Assembly (NCBI GenBank): GCA_015499995.1
Contig: JADNRV010000060.1
Span: 124,001-188,000 of the forward strand
DNA from: Flammula alnicola
Taxonomy: Eukaryota > Basidiomycota > Agaricomycetes > Agaricales > Strophariaceae
DNA length: 64,000 bases
Reading direction: 5' to 3'
Positions 32,051 to 44,659 of the stretch are shown here, piece after piece. Each line of letters opens with the position of its first letter. Position 1 is the stretch's first letter. The notes under the pieces are model-generated. The model ran no database searches and had not been told where the DNA came from. It worked only from the letters and a program-made list of their open reading frames with translations. A program made the position numbers and the translations under genes.

Positions 32051-32241
32051 ATTCTTTACCACTCTGGCCTTTTGGCTTAGATCAAGTGTAGTATCTGTTC
32101 TTAATAGTTTAACCACTATTATGGAGGCACCGCCTCCATTTCTGGTTATCTTATTTTTGCCGCCCCAGTTCCTTGGGCTCTGCTTGCACCCCTTGGACGC
32201 GATGACCTTGCCGCTGCACTACTGGCTTGTGTCGTCGGGGG
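32051..32241 (+). ncRNA. U2: U2 spliceosomal snRNA, copy B
   Basis: The same conserved landmarks as copy A are present: CTGGCCTTTTGGCTTAGATC, the GTAGTA branch-point recognition sequence, the Sm-like TTATTTTTG site and the 3' hairpins. The only difference seen inside the RNA is in the last hairpin (GACCTTGCCGCTGCAC here, GACCTTGCTGCTGCAC in copy A). TATA box and spacing are intact, so both copies look transcribable. Confidence 0.95.
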
Positions 32242-32821
32242 ATCCCTCTTTTAGAGGACTTTTCTCTTTGCTGAATACTTGACTTCCCATCATTGGATGC
32301 GGATTTTGAATTCAGCAAACGGATTTGTCTCGAAATGGATTTTATTTCTTACTTGGGTTGCAATTTTTATATTGAAGCATTTTCTATACCTGGTCTTTCT
32401 GTGTACATGTTTCCAGAGGGTTTTTAGAATGATACAGAATGGTGATTTCAAATCTATGTATTTGTCTGATGCGTCCGCTGGTGTTAGAAAATATGTTCTA
32501 CTGAGTTATATTGTTAGACATGTGTAGTGCTAGTTACCCAGATCTTCCTAGTTTCTTGCTGCTGGAACTTGGTGCCCATGCAGAGCAGAGAAGGTGCTGC
32601 ATATTTTAATTTTTACAGTAGTATGTATTGCACCGTGGGTCCAATGCATGGTTCTGTAGGGTATGAAGAAACAAGGACAGAAACACTGCATAGCACATTC
32701 CTATGGACTCCAGGTCCGGAACGGAAAAAAAAAACCAATCATAAAGCCGAGTCCATTCAGTCATAAAACTACAAATCATCATGAAAAATTAATCCGTGTC
32801 ATATCGCGTGTGCATAGTAAC
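32242..32821. other. Gap between U2 copy B and the F-box/WD40 gene
   Basis: The first 108 bp belong to the duplicated cassette. The remainder is AT-rich, with no supported gene, and is the probable 3' flank of the leftward-transcribed F-box/WD40 gene. Confidence 0.4.
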
Positions 32822-35800
32822 CTAGTCGCTCCTGTCGTCCTCGTCATCTCCAACCGATTCTTCCTCCAGTCGGGCCTTCCTCTCCACCTGGTATTGGTAT
32901 CCAACAAAGTTCATAACACTGCAAGCATCCTTTATGAGCACCATTCTGAAGGGTATGAATGAAACTGCACGACTCACTAAATCGTGCCATCTGCACAGCC
33001 AACCACGACTTCCTCGTGGCTGAGCTGCATCGACATCGGGTTTTTCTCTGGTGTAGCCAGACCTGCGAATTTGGGCGGGAGTTGGCCTAAAAGGCCTTTC
33101 ACTCCTGACGCGCCGCTGGCATCTGCAAGAGCACCCCAAGCGCCCGTCAAAGGCACGATATCGGTGTCGATGTCGATCGAAGGCGGCAACTCTTGCGTAA
33201 TAAAGTTCAAGTCGTCATCTTCGTCGGCATTCTCACCGCTTTGCGCAGGCAGAACCCTTTCCTTGTCCTGATGGGTGGACATGAAGATCTACGACAACGC
33301 GTCAAGTTTTACGAAATCCACAGAGACAAAAAAGGTTCGTACCCGTCTGTCAGCACCGGCGCGGGAGCTGAACCGCGTAGCAGTGACCACACGCCTCTTC
33401 CTGGGGTCGACAGCTCCGACAGCTACATCCGGTGTCTCGACAATAGCCACCAGCTTCGGCGGTGCCGTCAAAATCGCCGCCCGCCCAAATCGAATAGGGA
33501 ACCCGCCAGAGGCAGGCGTGCTATTCCTCGGCGACGGGCTGAGAGGCGTCGTAGGCGTCCTCGCACCACTCAAACTCAGCCGCGACTTGCTTAGCGAGTT
33601 CACAGTGATAGGCGAAGGCGCCATCAGCGAGGTCCGGCGTTGGGACGTGGAGATGCTGGAAGAGGTCGTCGAGCGACCGAGGACCGAGCCTGTCCTTGTG
33701 CGTGGGGGGCCTTGACTTCCCGTCAGCGAGACAGGCGAGTTTGCGGTCAGAGTGGTTGAAGCGATTGGTGTGGTGTCGCCTTCCTGCCATTGCAGATGCA
33801 AGATTACGGATTTTGTGGCACACTACATTATGGATCAGTCAGTAAGAAAATTCTGCAGAGATTCAACAAGCCCTTACCGTCATTTGTGTACCCTTAGCAG
33901 CGAACCATCTGTTGCTTGCCTTAGTACATGCTATGTTATAACAAAGCAGGCGGCTTACTGTAGCATATTGTTAGGAGCTGCTCCGACATTGAATAACTTG
34001 GCATTCAAAACAGGATCTCCAGCTCCAAGCTCGGACAGCTTGAACTGTGACATCATCTCGCGGCGCTCTTCAAAGAGTAATTAGCCATTGTATCATAACA
34101 AAAAACTAAATGCAAACACTCACTTATCGAGAACACCCTGACGATACCGTCAATAGTCACACTGACGACCCTCTCGCCCTCGTCTCCTCCGTCACCAGCG
34201 ATAAGCTGCACGCCAATGTTAATCGTCGTCTGCTGGCCAAATCGCACAATCTTCGTTCCGGCACGCCAATCCCAGCATACGAGGGCCTTGTCGGCGCCGG
34301 CTGAGACAAGGTTCTTCGAAGAAAGGGCAACAGCGCGGATTCCGTTGAGATGGCCAGCAAGTTGCTGAAGAGGCGTAAAGGTAACCGAGGAGAAGAGATG
34401 GACGCGTCTAAATAGGGTGTTTGAATTGAAAATAAGGTTGTATAAGACCAGGAACGAAAGAAGGACGTACCCAACATCATGGAAGCCAACCACGAAGACC
34501 TCTATCATCAAAGCAGCACCATATCAACACCAAACACCTAGCATTAATCAAGACGCAACGAAACTCACCTTCCTCCGCCAAAAAATCGACACAACTGACG
34601 GGCTTCTTTACCTGCAGACACTTCTTCATCTCGCCGGTCTCTATGTCCCAGAACCGGATTGTCTCGTCGTAACTTCCACTGATAAGCCTCTTCCCACGCA
34701 AGAGCAGCGTAGTGCAAAAGTTCGTGTGTCCATTCAGGAACCTGATCGACTGAGGAAGTGCATTGCGGAAGTTGGACTCGCGGTGGTGGAGCGAGCGGTA
34801 GAGGGGTTCCCTGTAGGGCAAAAAATAGGTCATGACGAGGAAAAGATCGTATACACATAGAAGGAGGTTACGTACCAGCCTTCAGGTTTAGCTGGCGGTT
34901 GGACTGGAGACGGGTCGTTTGCTGTTATCCTGAGACAGTGATACTGCCATAAAGCTGGATGGTGCACCACCTCTTGCCACTTCCTCGAAACCTATGCAAC
35001 CGAGAAATCAACGCATTATTCTACCGTTGGCGACGCATTCTGACACATACGGGTTCAATCGCGAGTAGCTCGCGGACAGATAGGTGCTTGAGCACACGGA
35101 AAGAAAGATCCGGAGACAGACTTCCGATAACGTCGAATGTAGATTTGGCATATTTTTCGAGTAGGAGAATTTGGAGCCGTATATCACCTGGAAGACAAGC
35201 TGTAGAACAAAGGTGGTTCAGTTAACTGGATTCGAGAGAAAGAACGACGAAAGGCCCACAATCTAAGATAATAGCAATTCTAGAAACACAAATATTGTTC
35301 AATAAACGATAGCACGCCGAGAGAAAGAGAGAGAAAAGGCTTACAGTCTCATTCTTTCTTCTCTTCCTAGCCCTCGAAGAGCTTTCCTTACCTCTACTTC
35401 GCTAAACTGCCCTTTCCCATCGCCCTTGAGGGCTTTGGCCAAGTCTCCAGCATCGTCGTACTCCTCATCGTCACGATAACCGCTCCAATACCCTTTCCTC
35501 TTCCTCCCTCCGCACACACACAAGCCATCATCTGATCCGAGCAACTGATTTGCCTGGCCAGCCGAGGCCATAGACGGCGCAGCCTCCCTCAGAACCCGCA
35601 CCTGAGCCTGCAGCGCATGCAGCTGGGCCGCCGTAGACGCCTGCGCGCGCTCGAGAAGCCGCTTGTAGTGCAGAATCTTGCGCGTGTGCATCTGCAGCAC
35701 GTTCTGCAGCGCCGTGTCCATCTAAAGAAACGTGAGTAAAGTACGTTGTTGGAATAATAAAAATCTGCAACGAACCTCTTCGTCGACGTCTCCGTCGTTC

Positions 35801-36693
35801 ACGTCAGTGACCATTTCCAGAGACACGTCGTCTCCGTCCCAGAACGCGTTCCCGAGGCCGTCGTCTGTGGCCACTGCCGTCCCAGTCCCGTTGCTCTGCA
35901 CTTTACCCCACTCGTCACGAGGAGGAGAGAACACCTCCGAGCTGCCTTTCGAAGGCGTCATCTGGAGCTTCTTCGGAGTCGATTTTGGGGTGATAGACGA
36001 CTGATTGGATGGGGTCGAGTGTTCTTTATTGACGAGAGTGAATTTTGGGGGTGTAGAACGGGAAGCCGGCTGCACTTTAACTTTGGCCTGAGGGCTGGGC
36101 GTTGTGAGACTGATGGAAGGAGAAGTCGAGAGAAGAGATTTCGAAGAAGGCGTCCTTGCAATGGAACCTGATGTCGATGGTGGTCCTGCATGTCGCCGCG
36201 ATGGTGTCATGGACGTAATGCGCGCTCGAGGGCGGATTGGGGAAGATTCCTCCTCTTCGGTCGTTCTCGCTGGTGGAGAGGACATATAGAGCGACGTAGA
36301 ACGAGGCGTCCGCATCGACCCTATTATCGAAGATGCTGCAGTAATCTTTGCAGGTGGAGAAAGAGGTCCTGGCGTGGAATTGGCTGGATCCAATCGTGGA
36401 AAGTTTTGAACAGGAGCAGAAATGCGCCTGCTATTGCCAGCAAGAGACGGTATAGAACTCGACAAACGCTTCGCAGTCACAGATGGCACGGGCACGGGCG
36501 TTGCATTTGGAGACCGAGCTCGAGCTGGCGTACCCAGTTTGCTGCTGGTACGAACCGTGACGCTGCCGCTTGCCAGAGACGCGTTGGACGATGTCCTAGG
36601 TTTCGATAAGCCCGTCGACGACATGGATGACCCCAAGGTGGATGAACGTTTTGAAAAACGCGTCGAGGACTCAGACGGGGCATGTGAGGCCAT
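32822..36693 (-). CDS. F-box / WD40-repeat protein with long N-terminal extension
   Basis: I read this as one gene. The first exon from 36693 ([20 protein letters not shown]) encodes about 320 Ser/Thr/Pro-rich, probably disordered residues. The next (35721 down to 35341) has a coiled coil ([20 protein letters not shown]) and ends EERMR. A splice at 35340, a mini-exon encoding IAIILD, and another splice give [20 protein letters not shown]. The F-box follows at once ([20 protein letters not shown], then [20 protein letters not shown]). WD40 repeats come next ([70 protein letters not shown]). The C-terminal third is Ser/Pro-rich with an acidic end ([14 protein letters not shown]). F-box/WD40 proteins select substrates for SCF ubiquitin ligases. 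The join near 35.3 kb is the least certain point; two adjacent genes are the alternative. Confidence 0.82.
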
Positions 36694-37098
36694 CCTGAAA
36701 GGATTTTGAGGCTAGAAACGCGTGTATTCGCACGCCACTAGCCTTCTACTCCTTCGGACCCCAGGATTTGAGGCGATACTTGACTTTAGAGGACGCGTTG
36801 TACGTGAAAAGAATGGGTCCTAGAAAGTTGTGAGATGGAAGTTGGAAACAAGGGCGCTATTTGGTAACTTGGCTACATGACAACAAACTTGTTTAGGTGT
36901 AACTTAAACTTCTGTCAGGTGCACGCGCCAGGTCCTGACAGTGGAATTACTCCATAAGTCCGAAAGACATTATCTTATACTTACTCGAATAATATAACCA
37001 GCCTGGCTCTATATTACATGCAATGTGTACGATATCCAACAGTGCGAAAAACCACACCGACAGAGGATTAATCACCAAATCGGCATCTCCTGATGCAT
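36694..37098. other. Intergenic region
   Basis: No gene was recognised in this 405-bp gap. It contains the upstream side of the F-box/WD40 gene and the 3' flank of the next leftward gene. Confidence 0.45.
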
Positions 37099-40000
37099 CT
37101 AGATCTCCTCCGTTTTAACTAACACCGCCGTTTCACGACGAATAGCGGAAACGGCAGCAGGAGCAAGAGGAGGAGCAGGAAGAGCAACAACATCAGCAGG
37201 AGTCGTATCGGAACCGACATCTACCAATTCTGAAGGCAGTTTAAGCTTGGCCCTGGTCGCCATCGTAGTCAACCGCGACAACTCGACAAACGCGTCGAGC
37301 AGACTGGGAACGATGAACGGGGCCTTGCATTCGCGTCGGATGTCCATTATGGCGTCCTCCGCTTCCTTTCTCAGTCGCTTCTCCGTCTCGAGCTCCATCT
37401 CCACCTGGGCTAGACGCGCTTGGATAGCATCCATAGCTATTGTTCGATTCAGCACAGATACAAGGGGGGGAAATGGGATTAGACCGGGTGTAAAAATGCA
37501 TCGCCCAATAATCGGCACGCAAGACAGACCCGGACTCACCAGCAGAGTTTTCACCCTCAAGCCTGGTTTGCTTCGGTATCCAAGGGGAATTGAGCGCTTT
37601 CAGTTCAGAGATGATACCCGCCTCTCTTGCTATGCTCGCTGCTATCTCTCTCTTAACATCATATGATTCCCTCGAAAGCCTTTGTACCGATGCGCTCGGA
37701 GTGATCCAGGAGGAGTGAGAACGTGAACTAACCGGTGGAACAAAGTCTGGATTGGGCGGCATGCTGTCAAATTGGATATGTTCGTGCGCAGGTCTTGTTG
37801 GTGTGTTCGTAGTTGCAGGTACTGGTGTCGATGTCGGTATTATGACTATTGGCTGTCGCGGAGGCGTTCTCCTTTCGATCTTAGCCTGTATCTCTGTTGG
37901 TGCTATCTCTGGCAGACGAGGAGAAGGCGGGGTCAAGGTTGAAGGTGTCGGTGGCACGGAAACGGGCGTATGCTCGTTCAAATGCGAGGGTGGACGATAC
38001 GCACTATTACTAGACGTCGCTTCCGGAAGCGTCGAAAAGAAGCGACTCGCACCGGAGCGGAAACTTGGGGGAGGAATAAATGGCGCAGATGGTGGTGGGG
38101 TTGGCAGAGTAGAGCTAGGCTACAATTAGAAGTTTAGATATGGATTTTGTCAGCGTTGCAAACAATGATGGGCCAAAGCACCAATTAAAAGCACCTTAAT
38201 TGAATTTGTTATTGTTACAGAATTTCGAGGGGCCACGGAAGAAGAAGATGATGTTGAGAGAGGGCTCGGGTGTACTGGAACGTTTGCTTCCTATAACGAT
38301 CATCGTGGAAATCAGAATTTTAAGCTAAATTAAGGTAGGCAGCACTTACATTGGTCGATCGTCTCTGTAAATGCTGAGGGATTGGAGTGGTCTTCGTGAT
38401 AACGGGGCCAGGCTTAGGCGGCTGGGAAAAAGCCAGGTTAAACTTTAGCTTAAGCTTCTTGACCTTGGACGCTTTACGTACCAGCGGATTAGTCGTCTGT
38501 GCGGTTGGTGTGCTGGTGGTGGATACTAGGTTCTGCAAATATAGTCAGAATGTGACACCCTTCCGCTGACCACTAACACGCACAAGATTACGAAGGAAAT
38601 CGTTGACGAGGAGATCCCCTTTCGTCTGCGAGGTGACTACGCCTGAGGGTTGAACCTGTAACTGAAGTTAGCGAAGTAGCAAGGGAAGAAAGCAAGACAC
38701 AAACAACGTTAGGATGCGAATTCGCCAGTCTATCATTCTCTGCTTTCAATTTCTGCTTCCGAATATCATACTCCTGTTAAGTCCATTAATGAATAAGAAG
38801 AAAACAGTTTAGAAACGAGAGATATACTGGCCAATTCGGCTTGACGCACAGATCGCTATAATATCATTATGAGCCAAGGGCTAGGAAGTGCAGCGAGATG
38901 GACTTGCACATACAGGCATTTGCGCAGCGTCAGCGCCAGCTCGTGGCCCAAGCAACGGCCCCTTGGGTGTCGGTACGATTGGCTCTTGAGACCGTACTGG
39001 AGTTGCGGTTGAGCCGGCTTGACGGTTATAATTCTGTAACACCATGGTAAATGAGGAGCCAAGGACAACGAGGTCTGAGGCGAAATGGACTCACAGGGTT
39101 TCGTGGAGGATCAGCGTGAGCCCGTGCCTCACGCAGTGACCCTTTCGGTTTCGGTACGGTTGGCTCCGATCGGGACCATGCTTGGGACCACACTGGCGTT
39201 GTGGTTGAGCCAGAGGCTACAGGCTGCCATTGATTCTGCACAAAGGTTAGTTGGTATAACCTTAAAGGTGCAGGGAGGCGCAAAATTCACCTTGACTGGA
39301 GGAATTACTGAGAGCGGTGCTGCAGCCCGGATCTCTGAAAAAGGTGGATATTTATTCTTCAGCCCTTGCGAAGCACCCATGATCCCATTACTTGAGTTGC
39401 TCGGAGGCGTTGATGCCGGAGCAGATGATATCGAGTCTTCCTGTATTCTGCACATTAGTCAGTGGAATAAGATATTCAAAGTTACTGACCTGCTCAGTCC
39501 TTGCTCTCTTTCGCGGTCGCAGGAAATCGTGCAGAACGGGGTATTCATCATGGGGATGGTCTTTATAATGTAAATACTGGACAGCCGTCGGCGTTTGCAC
39601 CCACCGACCTAAGGGTTGGGAGGAATCCTGTTCAAAATCTGGGCGTCTCTGAGTTAAGGCCACACCGTCCTGCCCAGGTTTCGTTTTCTGATAACTTGGT
39701 TGCTCCTGAGTTGATCTCGGACGCTTCCGATTGTGCGGTTGAGGATAACTAGAATGACATGAGTACAAGACATGTTGCTTTAGCTGTTTCGCACATTTGT
39801 TTCAGACTGATGTTGGTACTGTTGGGCACAGATCAGATTCACATGTCGTTGTTGTTCGTGAGGAATAACAGTACATCGAAAGTTCACTGAGAGTTTCCTT
39901 GAACGCGGCCTGGAGCTCCGGCGGTGGTTGCGTTTTATTTTTGAGGTGCTTGTGCAGAACCTGGAGACGAAATTAATGATAAAAAATGTGAAGTTGAACT

Positions 40001-40221
40001 GGTTGACGTACACCCTCCTTCGCAACTGCGGGCCAGACACATTCGATGCATCCGTGTGAGATGAACGTCGTATTGTCCCTCTTCGGATGGGGTAGTTTCA
40101 GAACTTGTAAATCATTTCTGAACACATTATTTGACTCGTCGGTATACTTCGAAAAGTACTGTGTCGCTTTGATTCCATGATATCGAACGATGAGTTTAAG
40201 CTCCAGCGTCTCATGGGACAT
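37099..40221 (-). CDS. Unrecognised proline-rich protein with C-terminal coiled coil
   Basis: A chain of about a dozen short minus-strand exons starts at ATG 40219-40221 (MSHETLELKLIVRYHGIKAT) and ends at 37099. The N-terminal ~70 residues look folded. The middle is low-complexity, with two similar exons (NQWQPVASGSTTTPVWSQ at about 39.23 kb and YNRQAGSTATPVRSQEP at about 39.03 kb) that each contain PKPKG or PTPKG; these look like an internal duplication. A basic stretch (RKASKVKKLKLKFNLAF) precedes Pro-rich exons. The C-terminal exon has a heptad-type helix (QARLAQVEMELETEKRLRKE) and FVELSRLTTMATRAKL. No enzymatic motif or membrane segment was seen. The basic and Gln/Pro-rich content would suit a nuclear protein, but this is inference. 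It is divergent with profilin, sharing a 226-bp intergenic region. Confidence 0.6.
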
Positions 40222-40447
40222 GAATCAATGTAGGAATAAAGTGCCGTCTGCCCCAAGTCTGCCCACCAAACTTGAAGACGGAGATATATATATATATATA
40301 CTTTCCCACGTACCTAAGTATTACGTATTTTGCTAATCATAAGTAATCTTATCTGGACATCTCCGAGCCTTAGCTCTCCTATTCCTCTACCCTCTTCTAG
40401 CCTTTCCATCCAGTTCTTTCAATAGCTCTTAATCAACTCTATATAAC
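40222..40447. promoter_or_regulatory. Divergent promoter region between the proline-rich protein and profilin genes
   Basis: Two divergent start codons are only 226 bp apart. The interval holds an (AT)n run at 40284-40300 and pyrimidine-rich tracts close to the profilin ATG, typical of highly expressed fungal genes. No individual factor site could be assigned. Confidence 0.45.
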
Positions 40448-41001
40448 ATGTCCTGGCAAAGTGAGTCCTAGATATTACATTCGATGCAACGATGCTCATG
40501 AATTTCCAACAGCCTACGTTGATACCAACTTGGTCGGAACCGGCAAGATCGCTAAGGCAGCGGTTCTGGGACTGCAAGGAGGAGTTTGGGCATCGTCGCC
40601 TGGATTTACCGTGCGCTCGTGTCTACACTATAAGGAGTAATTCTGGGACTCACTTATTTCACAGATCTCGCCCGAAGAGCAGAAGGCGATTGTCTCTGGC
40701 TTCAGCTCCCCAGACACACTCCAGGCATCTGGAGTGCGCCTTGAAGGACAGAAATATTTCACTCTCTCAGTCGATGGACGCTCCATTCAGACAAAGAAAG
40801 GAGTGCGTACCAATCTTAGCTTCTTATTCTTTGTTCGTGTGGTGTTGACATGACATTATTCCATTGTAGGCTGATGGTGCAGTCATCGTGAAGACGAAGC
40901 AAGCCGTCCTCGTTGCCGTCTATATTTCACCCAATCAAGCCCCTGAAGTGACGCCCATTGTCGAGGGTCTCGCGGATTACCTGATTTCTGTTGGATATTA
41001 G
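40448..41001 (+). CDS. Profilin
   Basis: Four exons encode a complete 126-residue profilin, the usual fungal length. The first exon gives MSWQ; splicing to the next yields TYVDTNLVGTGKIAKAAVLG. Then come LQGGVWASSPGF, ISPEEQKAIVSGFSSPDTLQ, and GVRLEGQKYFTLSVDGRSIQ. The last exon provides the conserved end (KTKQAVLVAVYISPNQAPEV and LADYLISVGY). The first-exon Trp, the GGVWA motif and the C-terminal helix Tyr contribute to poly-proline binding in this family. Profilin binds actin monomers and poly-proline proteins and promotes filament growth in the cytosol. The splice joins are all in frame. Confidence 0.97.
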
Positions 41002-41156
41002 ACCCGTCGCGTTGCTAGGATGGAGTTAAAGAGTTATCAAGCTGAAATCTTCAATATGTATCCTTATCACACTGTTTTCGAATCACATCCCGCCTCCGTG
41101 GATTCCATCTCTTTGATTTTTAAAAAAAATATCCAACGATGATGTTCAATCGACGA

Positions 41157-44100
41157 CTAAAGGATGCTAACAAATCCATTGTCACAAAAGAGACACTTAT
41201 GCACCGCTTCTAGAAGCTCCTCTACGACCCATCCTCGCGCAATCGCCGGTAGGTCTTTCTGCGCCGATGGGGGAAGGAAGGCCTTGCGACTGCACCCTAC
41301 GCAGGTACGAACCCACGGCGTCGATAGTATAAATGTAGTCACCGAGCAGCGGGCTGCCAAGCAAGATCAGTCTTCAATAACACGCACAAGGCAAATAAGA
41401 AAGGACATACGCCAAGTATGCCCATTTTCACACACGGCCGTGGTGATATCCTGCAACGGAACCTCCACCCCGCATGCGGGACATATCTCATTGAGTTTAC
41501 TGAAAATACCGGTGGTGGCCACAGAATCTGCCGGAGCATTGGCGTCGACGAGAGGTTGTATAAGAGCAGAAAGGCGATTGCCTTCCTCTGTGAGATCGGG
41601 TGGACATCCAGGAAGGAGGGACTGCACAATCATCCGTGATACAAAGGGGATTTCGTTGGCTAAAGAACAAGGAAAGTCAACGCCCAATCGAAATGCATCT
41701 CCAAGGAAACCCCACCAGTAAGCGAAATGACCACAGAAAAAAGATAGCGTATGATTGTGCGCAGAACTCTGTGAGAGATCGAGTTGAGTAAGCTTTGAGC
41801 CACGACACCACACTCCGACCGATGTTCTTCGGTGCTAGAAAGTTTCTAGATGATATACATGACCATCAGCATATATACTCGGACATAGAAAATGCATCTG
41901 AACATACCCAGGCGAAATCAGCCAGCGAGAGTTTCATTCTCAGCGACAAAAGATCATCCCATCCAAACAGGTTTGTAGTAAGTCCAATCCTGAATTTTAG
42001 TCTCGTCTCAAGGTCCAAGTCTCCTTCCCAAGGATGTGTGTGTACTTTTGTTGAATGGTCTGTTTGGAGCTTTGATTGTAGGATTTCCAGGAGCTTGGAG
42101 TGTAACACGTCCAGTCTGGCCGGGTTTCGTAGGTGCAGAAGGAAAGGCCGAAGTGTATGAAGAGGCGATAGTCGTGAAGCTATGAAATATTTTAATGTTT
42201 GCATGAATTGGCAGTAAAGAACCTCATATACGTACACGTCTTCACATTGTTTAACAGAATTTCCAGTTCTTGAAGAAGATCATCGTCCTCACTTTCCCAC
42301 ATTTGAGCGACAACCAGCATGCTGCTATGTTTCGCGTCATGTTTATAGCTGAAATCTGAAGGACGAGCCGACCTATAATCGTAATGAGCGAGTCCCTTAG
42401 ACTTGATCGAATTGAAGCACATACTCATACGCCCATAAAAAGCAGGCTGCATTGTCATATGACATTGCACCATAAATCCTGCTCATGTCAGTTCTATCCA
42501 CGTTTCCTTTTTCCGCCATCTCAAAAGTCGATCTCGAAACGTTCGACAGTGCCTCTGAAGTTAGACGACCACGATCACTATCGAAAATGGCCCTCGAAGC
42601 CCAAGCCGGATCGGTCGAGAAATGGCGGATAACGTGGAACGAGCCATCGAACAGCGTCATGACGAGCTTGTCTTGTTTATGCAGGTATGTTATACCAGAT
42701 ACAGGGTGGAATGCAGAAGAATCTGTGGAAATCTTTTGCGTTTGTATACGCAGAGATCGATATCCCGTCCAGTATGTCGTTTCCGCAGTTTCGGGGGCAG
42801 ACCAAAGCTTGATTAAACCCGGATTCGATGTTACAAGAATCGGCTGCAAAGGAGGAGAGAAGTTTCAGGAACAGGTCGTGAATACGCAGGTAGAAGGTCA
42901 GCGTACAGTCCTACCAGGAACCCGAATCCATCGCAGGGCAGTGATACCCGCAAGTGTTTCGGGGCCATAAATCAAGTCCTCTCCGTGCTCGAGCTTGACG
43001 TCGATGTCGTATTTTGGAGTGAACGAAAATGTCTCCTCGTTTACTTGTAGCGTCTGTGCGATCTTGACGAGGCCGACAGAACCGTCTGCAGTCCCATATG
43101 CCAAGTAACCCTCATCTATGTATGAGTAGAAAATGAGCGGCATCTAACATGGAGTAGAATGAATACGTACAGATCCCTGGTTTTCCATAATTCCAGGCCG
43201 AGAATGCGATGTGCGTTATCCATTGATCAGATACAGATAAAGAAGCAACGCGGTGAGCAGCCCCGTTTCGATATCTATAGAATCCTTATAAGATATATGT
43301 ATTTTTACGTCGGATTGGGGGACTGACCTCAGGAATGTCAAATGTCCTGCTCGACTCCCAAGGACGAGCAAAGAACAATCTATCCAGGGCGTCGGCTCAA
43401 TTCCAAAATCGACTTGAGGAGTCCATTCGATACCTAAAGACTGATGAGATGCGGAAAAAAATGTTACCTTTAAATGCGAGCATACTGATGATTTGCGCTT
43501 GCAGAACTGCGGCTGCAGTGCATTTTTCTTCTTGTTCTGGGGCGATGGCGTTTAGTAGATACGGCGTAACTTCAAAGATCTGCACTGTATCCATCATTCA
43601 CGCGTCTGGGAAGAACGAACGCTTGCCAGAAACAGACCTTTAGCCATTCGCCTTTTAGATAATTCTTTCCTGCCGCCCATAAATTTACGTCCATATTGGA
43701 GCTCAAAGTCGCAAAAATGCACCTTCTAGAAGGTTAAAAGACTGCATTCGTTTTCAGAAAAAAGAAAACATGCTTACCCTCCGTTAGAAGACAGTCCAGT
43801 TGGAGATATAGCCACTGAAGTCAGAGATAGATCAATGGAACCAAGAGAAGCAGCGCCCCAGGCTGTAACCTCCAATTTGTTACTGAAACGCCTTCATTAA
43901 AAATTGGCACCTAGCTCACTTTGAGAATAGTCAGGCCACTTCATGGGGGTGATTTGGTCGTGTTGAATCATAGTTTTGAACCATCCGAGAACGGGGTCGT
44001 CTGTATTGGGCGTTGATTTTATGACTGAATCGTTGTCGAAATTAATGCCATGGTCAGGAGTCTAGAGACCTGATTAGTTTGAAGTCGAATACGTTCAATG

Positions 44101-44269
44101 GTAGACAAAAACATACCAGAATAACCACAGCACTCTTCGTGATAAAACACACTTGGCAGTCGGCCGACCACTGAAGGCACTTCAAGGATGGATAGGAAGT
44201 GACAGTCGGAATACTGAGAGTGGTGTATATCGGCATGGCCGACTTTTGGCGTTGAAAGCCCTTCTGCAT
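41157..44269 (-). CDS. Transcription factor TFIIIC delta-type (GTF3C4/TFIIIC90-like) subunit
   Basis: The N-terminal exon (MQKGFQRQKSAMPIYTTLSI) continues LKCLQWSADCQVCFITKSAV and, after a splice, TPDHGINFD, as in the TFIIIC delta N-terminal domain, a seven-bladed propeller. Blade sequences follow along many exons (AYGTADGSVGLVKIAQTL, PILVTSNPGLIKLWSAPE, TYLHKQDKLVMTLFDGSFHV). The C-terminus carries the family zinc-binding domain: ICPACGVEVP, then VCENGHTW, then ARCSVTTFILSTPWVRTCVG with CSRK, then KCLFCDNGF. The protein would be part of the TFIIIC complex that binds box A/B promoters for tRNA transcription in the nucleus. The start could be the internal Met at 44236. It is divergent with the oxygenase gene at 44660. 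Confidence 0.85.
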
Positions 44270-44659
44270 TGTACAACGCGTCGCAAAATGGCAAATTGTT
44301 TAACACAGGGCGCAACAGACTCTGGGCATGAATGGTCTTGAAATACGGAACCTCCTACTCCAATAAAAGCGCGTTGACTGGGCAAAAAGTAAGCTTAATC
44401 TTGAACTGCGCGTCTGCGTATCAGAGATGAACGAAGAGTCCCAAGTCGATTAAGATTTCGTGGTTCATTGAAGGTACCGGTATGAAGTCGTTCAAAACAA
44501 CTCGTGTTGTGCAGAAAATCGCTTCTGTTTGGCAGATCCCTTAATATCCAACAAATATCACATATTTGGCTAATATCATCTTAAATATGTATTTTGTCGA
44601 AGTCTCCGACTCTTACCCTAAGCCATCTACCTGTGTGTGGCCTCGAATATTGTACAGTA
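44270..44659. promoter_or_regulatory. Divergent intergenic region, TFIIIC subunit / 2OG oxygenase
   Basis: The two outward-facing genes share this 390-bp gap. No coding frame was supported and no specific regulatory site recognised. Confidence 0.4.

Larger units (their letters stand above)
32001..32349 (+). repeat. U2 snRNA cassette, copy B (direct repeat of 12739-13087)
   Basis: The cassette is nearly identical to the one at 12739, with a sharp left boundary 278 bp after the BEACH gene stop. It carries the promoter, the RNA and about 100 bp of 3' flank. Confidence 0.93.

Noticed and set aside
35341..36693. Treating the Ser-rich/coiled-coil exons as a separate gene ending at 35341
   Set aside because: No ATG exists upstream of the F-box in its frame, while a splice plus mini-exon joins the two parts in frame.
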